NCBI GenBank assembly: GCA_946185305.1
Contig: CAMHJE010000156.1
Span: 1-5,809, forward strand
Direction of reading: 5' to 3'
Length of the DNA stretch: 5,809 nucleotides
Source of the DNA: UBA3792 sp946185305
GTDB lineage: Bacteria > Bacillota > Clostridia > Christensenellales > CAG-138
The translations under genes and the position numbers were made by a program. Shown piece by piece: positions 4,865 through 5,809 of this stretch. The notes under the pieces are model-generated. The model ran no database searches. It worked only from the letters and a program-made list of their open reading frames with translations, and was not told the origin of the DNA. The first letter of the stretch is position 1; the number at the start of each line of letters is the position of its first letter.

Positions 4865-5369
4865 ACAGACCGACCTCCCTCAATACATCCGCTTCAAATA
4901 CGATGCGCTTGCCGTCGGTATCGACTTCGTGCAGCACCTTTTTGAGTGCGGGCACCAAGAGCTTGCCGCCCTCGATCTCATACACGTCGTTTGCGCCGGT
5001 CTCCAGGACGTTGGTAACCTTGCCGAACGCATTGCCGTCCGTATCGCTCGCCTCGCAGCCGATCAGATCGGCAACAAAGTAGGTATACGCGGGCAGCTTG
5101 ACCGCGTGCGCCTTATCGACGCACAAGTATGCGCCGCGAAGGGCGCTTGCCTGTTCCGGTGTTTCATAGCCCGCGATCTCGCAAACGACCGCGGACGGGG
5201 TGATGGCAGACACAATAAGCTGCACGGGAAGATAGTTCCCGTGCAGTTCCAAATAGGCTTCCGTAAGGCCGTGGAAACGGCGGCTGTCGTCGGTGGTCGG
5301 ATTGACCTTGACCGCGCCGTGTACGCCGTGCGGACGGGCGATTTCGCCGATTCGATAGAAGTTGCTCAC
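4854..5369 (-). CDS. rimM: 16S rRNA processing / 30S maturation protein RimM
   Basis: This 171-residue product matches RimM length and layout. The N-terminal beta-barrel begins with the family hallmark IGEIARPHGVHGAVKV (7-22) followed by TTDDSRRF (25-32). The C-terminal PRC-barrel covers about residues 97-165, with GKVTNVLETGANDVYEI (116-132) and LLVPALKKVLHEVD (137-150). RimM binds ribosomal protein S19 and assists assembly of the 30S head. The start is GTG (5369-5367), which shares a GTGA overlap with the khpA stop and so probably relies on coupled re-initiation; no strong separate ribosome binding site is seen. The last codons (encoding REVG) also contain the ribosome binding site of trmD. 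Confidence 0.96.
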   Translation of the reverse strand: MSNFYRIGEIARPHGVHGAVKVNPTTDDSRRFHGLTEAYLELHGNYLPVQLIVSAITPSAVVCEIAGYETPEQASALRGAYLCVDKAHAVKLPAYTYFVADLIGCEASDTDGNAFGKVTNVLETGANDVYEIEGGKLLVPALKKVLHEVDTDGKRIVFEADVLREVGLFAD

Positions 5370-5593
5370 AGAATATCGACTACGACTCTCTTTTTGTCGT
5401 TGATGGAAGCCGCCTTGACAACCGTGCGGATCGCTTTTGCGATACGGCCGGACTTGCCGATGACCTTGCCGGTGTCCGAAGGATCGACCGTCAGCTCGAT
5501 AATGACGCGGTCGGATTCCTCCCGCTTTTCGACCTTTACGGCTTCGGGATGATCGACAAGGCTCTTGGCGATAAATTCTACCAGCTTATCCAT
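5366..5593 (-). CDS. khpA: Small KH-domain RNA-binding protein KhpA (YlqC)
   Basis: This 75-residue protein consists of a single KH domain, with the GxxG loop in VIGKSGRIAKAIR (44-56; GKSG at 46-49) between the expected helices. In Gram-positive bacteria KhpA binds RNA, usually as a partner of KhpB/Jag, and affects cell division and mRNA stability. Its place between rpsP and rimM is the standard one in Bacillota. The ATG at 5593-5591 is preceded by TGAGG at about 5605-5601 with a 7-nt spacer, 15 nt after the rpsP stop. Its stop overlaps the GTG start of rimM by 4 bp. Confidence 0.95.
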   Translation of the reverse strand: MDKLVEFIAKSLVDHPEAVKVEKREESDRVIIELTVDPSDTGKVIGKSGRIAKAIRTVVKAASINDKKRVVVDIL

Positions 5594-5608
5594 GGAGCCG
5601 CCTCACGA

Positions 5609-5809
5609 TCAGTCGATCGCGCCGGCCTTTTTGAGCAAACCGCGAACGGTATCGGTCGGCTGTGCGCCGTTCTTCATCCATTCCTTCGCACGGTCGCTGT
5701 CAACCTTCAGCTCGGCGGGTTCGGTGGCCGGGTTGTAATAGCCGATTTCCTCGACGAATGCGCCGTCACGCGGTGCACGGGAATCCGCAACAACGATACG
5801 GTAGAAAGG
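5609..5809 (-). CDS. rpsP: 30S ribosomal protein S16 (5' end outside window)
   Basis: The frame runs in from the right edge and encodes 66 residues plus TGA (5611-5609). The sequence PFYRIVVADSRAPRDG at the start of the visible part, then FVEEIGYYNP and the terminal WMKNGAQPTDTVRGLLKKAG, is diagnostic of S16, a small-subunit assembly protein. From family length only about 15 N-terminal residues should be missing. It is the first visible gene of the rpsP-khpA-rimM-trmD operon; the promoter lies outside the window. Confidence 0.97.
   Translation of the reverse strand, partial: PFYRIVVADSRAPRDGAFVEEIGYYNPATEPAELKVDSDRAKEWMKNGAQPTDTVRGLLKKAGAID

Noticed and set aside
4809..5552. Long plus-strand frame (247 codons) opposite rimM and khpA
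   Set aside because: It is antisense to securely identified genes and has no recognisable domain; typical shadow of GC-rich coding sequence.
1..5809. Insertion sequences, CRISPR arrays, tRNA or rRNA genes
   Set aside because: I looked for transposase motifs, terminal repeats with duplications around the AT-rich insert, regularly spaced repeats and tRNA-like cloverleaf sequences and saw none.

Overview
The window looks like a chromosomal fragment from a fairly GC-rich member of the Clostridia (Bacillota). The evidence is the gene order rpsP-khpA-rimM-trmD-rplS with rbgA nearby, strong AGGAGG-type ribosome binding sites, sigma-A-like promoters, and an antibiotic-resistance-type ABC-F gene controlled by a leader. 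The genus cannot be read from the sequence. By eye most genes are well above 50% GC, while one stretch (about 3480-4183) is clearly AT-rich.

Right part, minus strand (read from 5809 leftward): the 3' part of rpsP (ribosomal protein S16), khpA (small KH RNA-binding protein), rimM (30S maturation factor) and trmD (tRNA m1G37 methyltransferase) form a tightly packed ribosome/tRNA operon. rimM overlaps khpA by 4 bp and trmD overlaps rimM by 11 bp. Directly after the trmD stop comes an AT-rich gene of unknown function (4173-3568), which looks like a later insertion. rplS (ribosomal protein L19) follows, behind what looks like its own promoter.

Middle, plus strand: a two-gene unit of an ABC-F ATPase (956-2497) and a GNAT acetyltransferase (2520-2972) sits in the opposite orientation between rplS and rbgA, which are near neighbours in many Bacillota. 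It converges on rplS at a shared hairpin terminator (2985-3009). Left end, minus strand: the first 159 codons of rbgA (YlqF), a circularly permuted GTPase of 50S assembly.

The most interesting element is the roughly 186-nt leader of the ABC-F gene. A good promoter (734-763) is followed by a three-codon reading frame (Met-Arg-Phe-stop, 794-805) with its own ribosome binding site. Three mutually exclusive pairings follow, the last being a strong intrinsic terminator (911-942) just before the ABC-F ribosome binding site. This has the layout of a ribosome-mediated transcription attenuator, in which an antibiotic-stalled ribosome on the tiny leader frame would switch on the ABC-F/GNAT unit. Nearly every gene here acts on the ribosome, its assembly or tRNA, and the ABC-F cassette fits that theme as a predicted ribosome-protection module.
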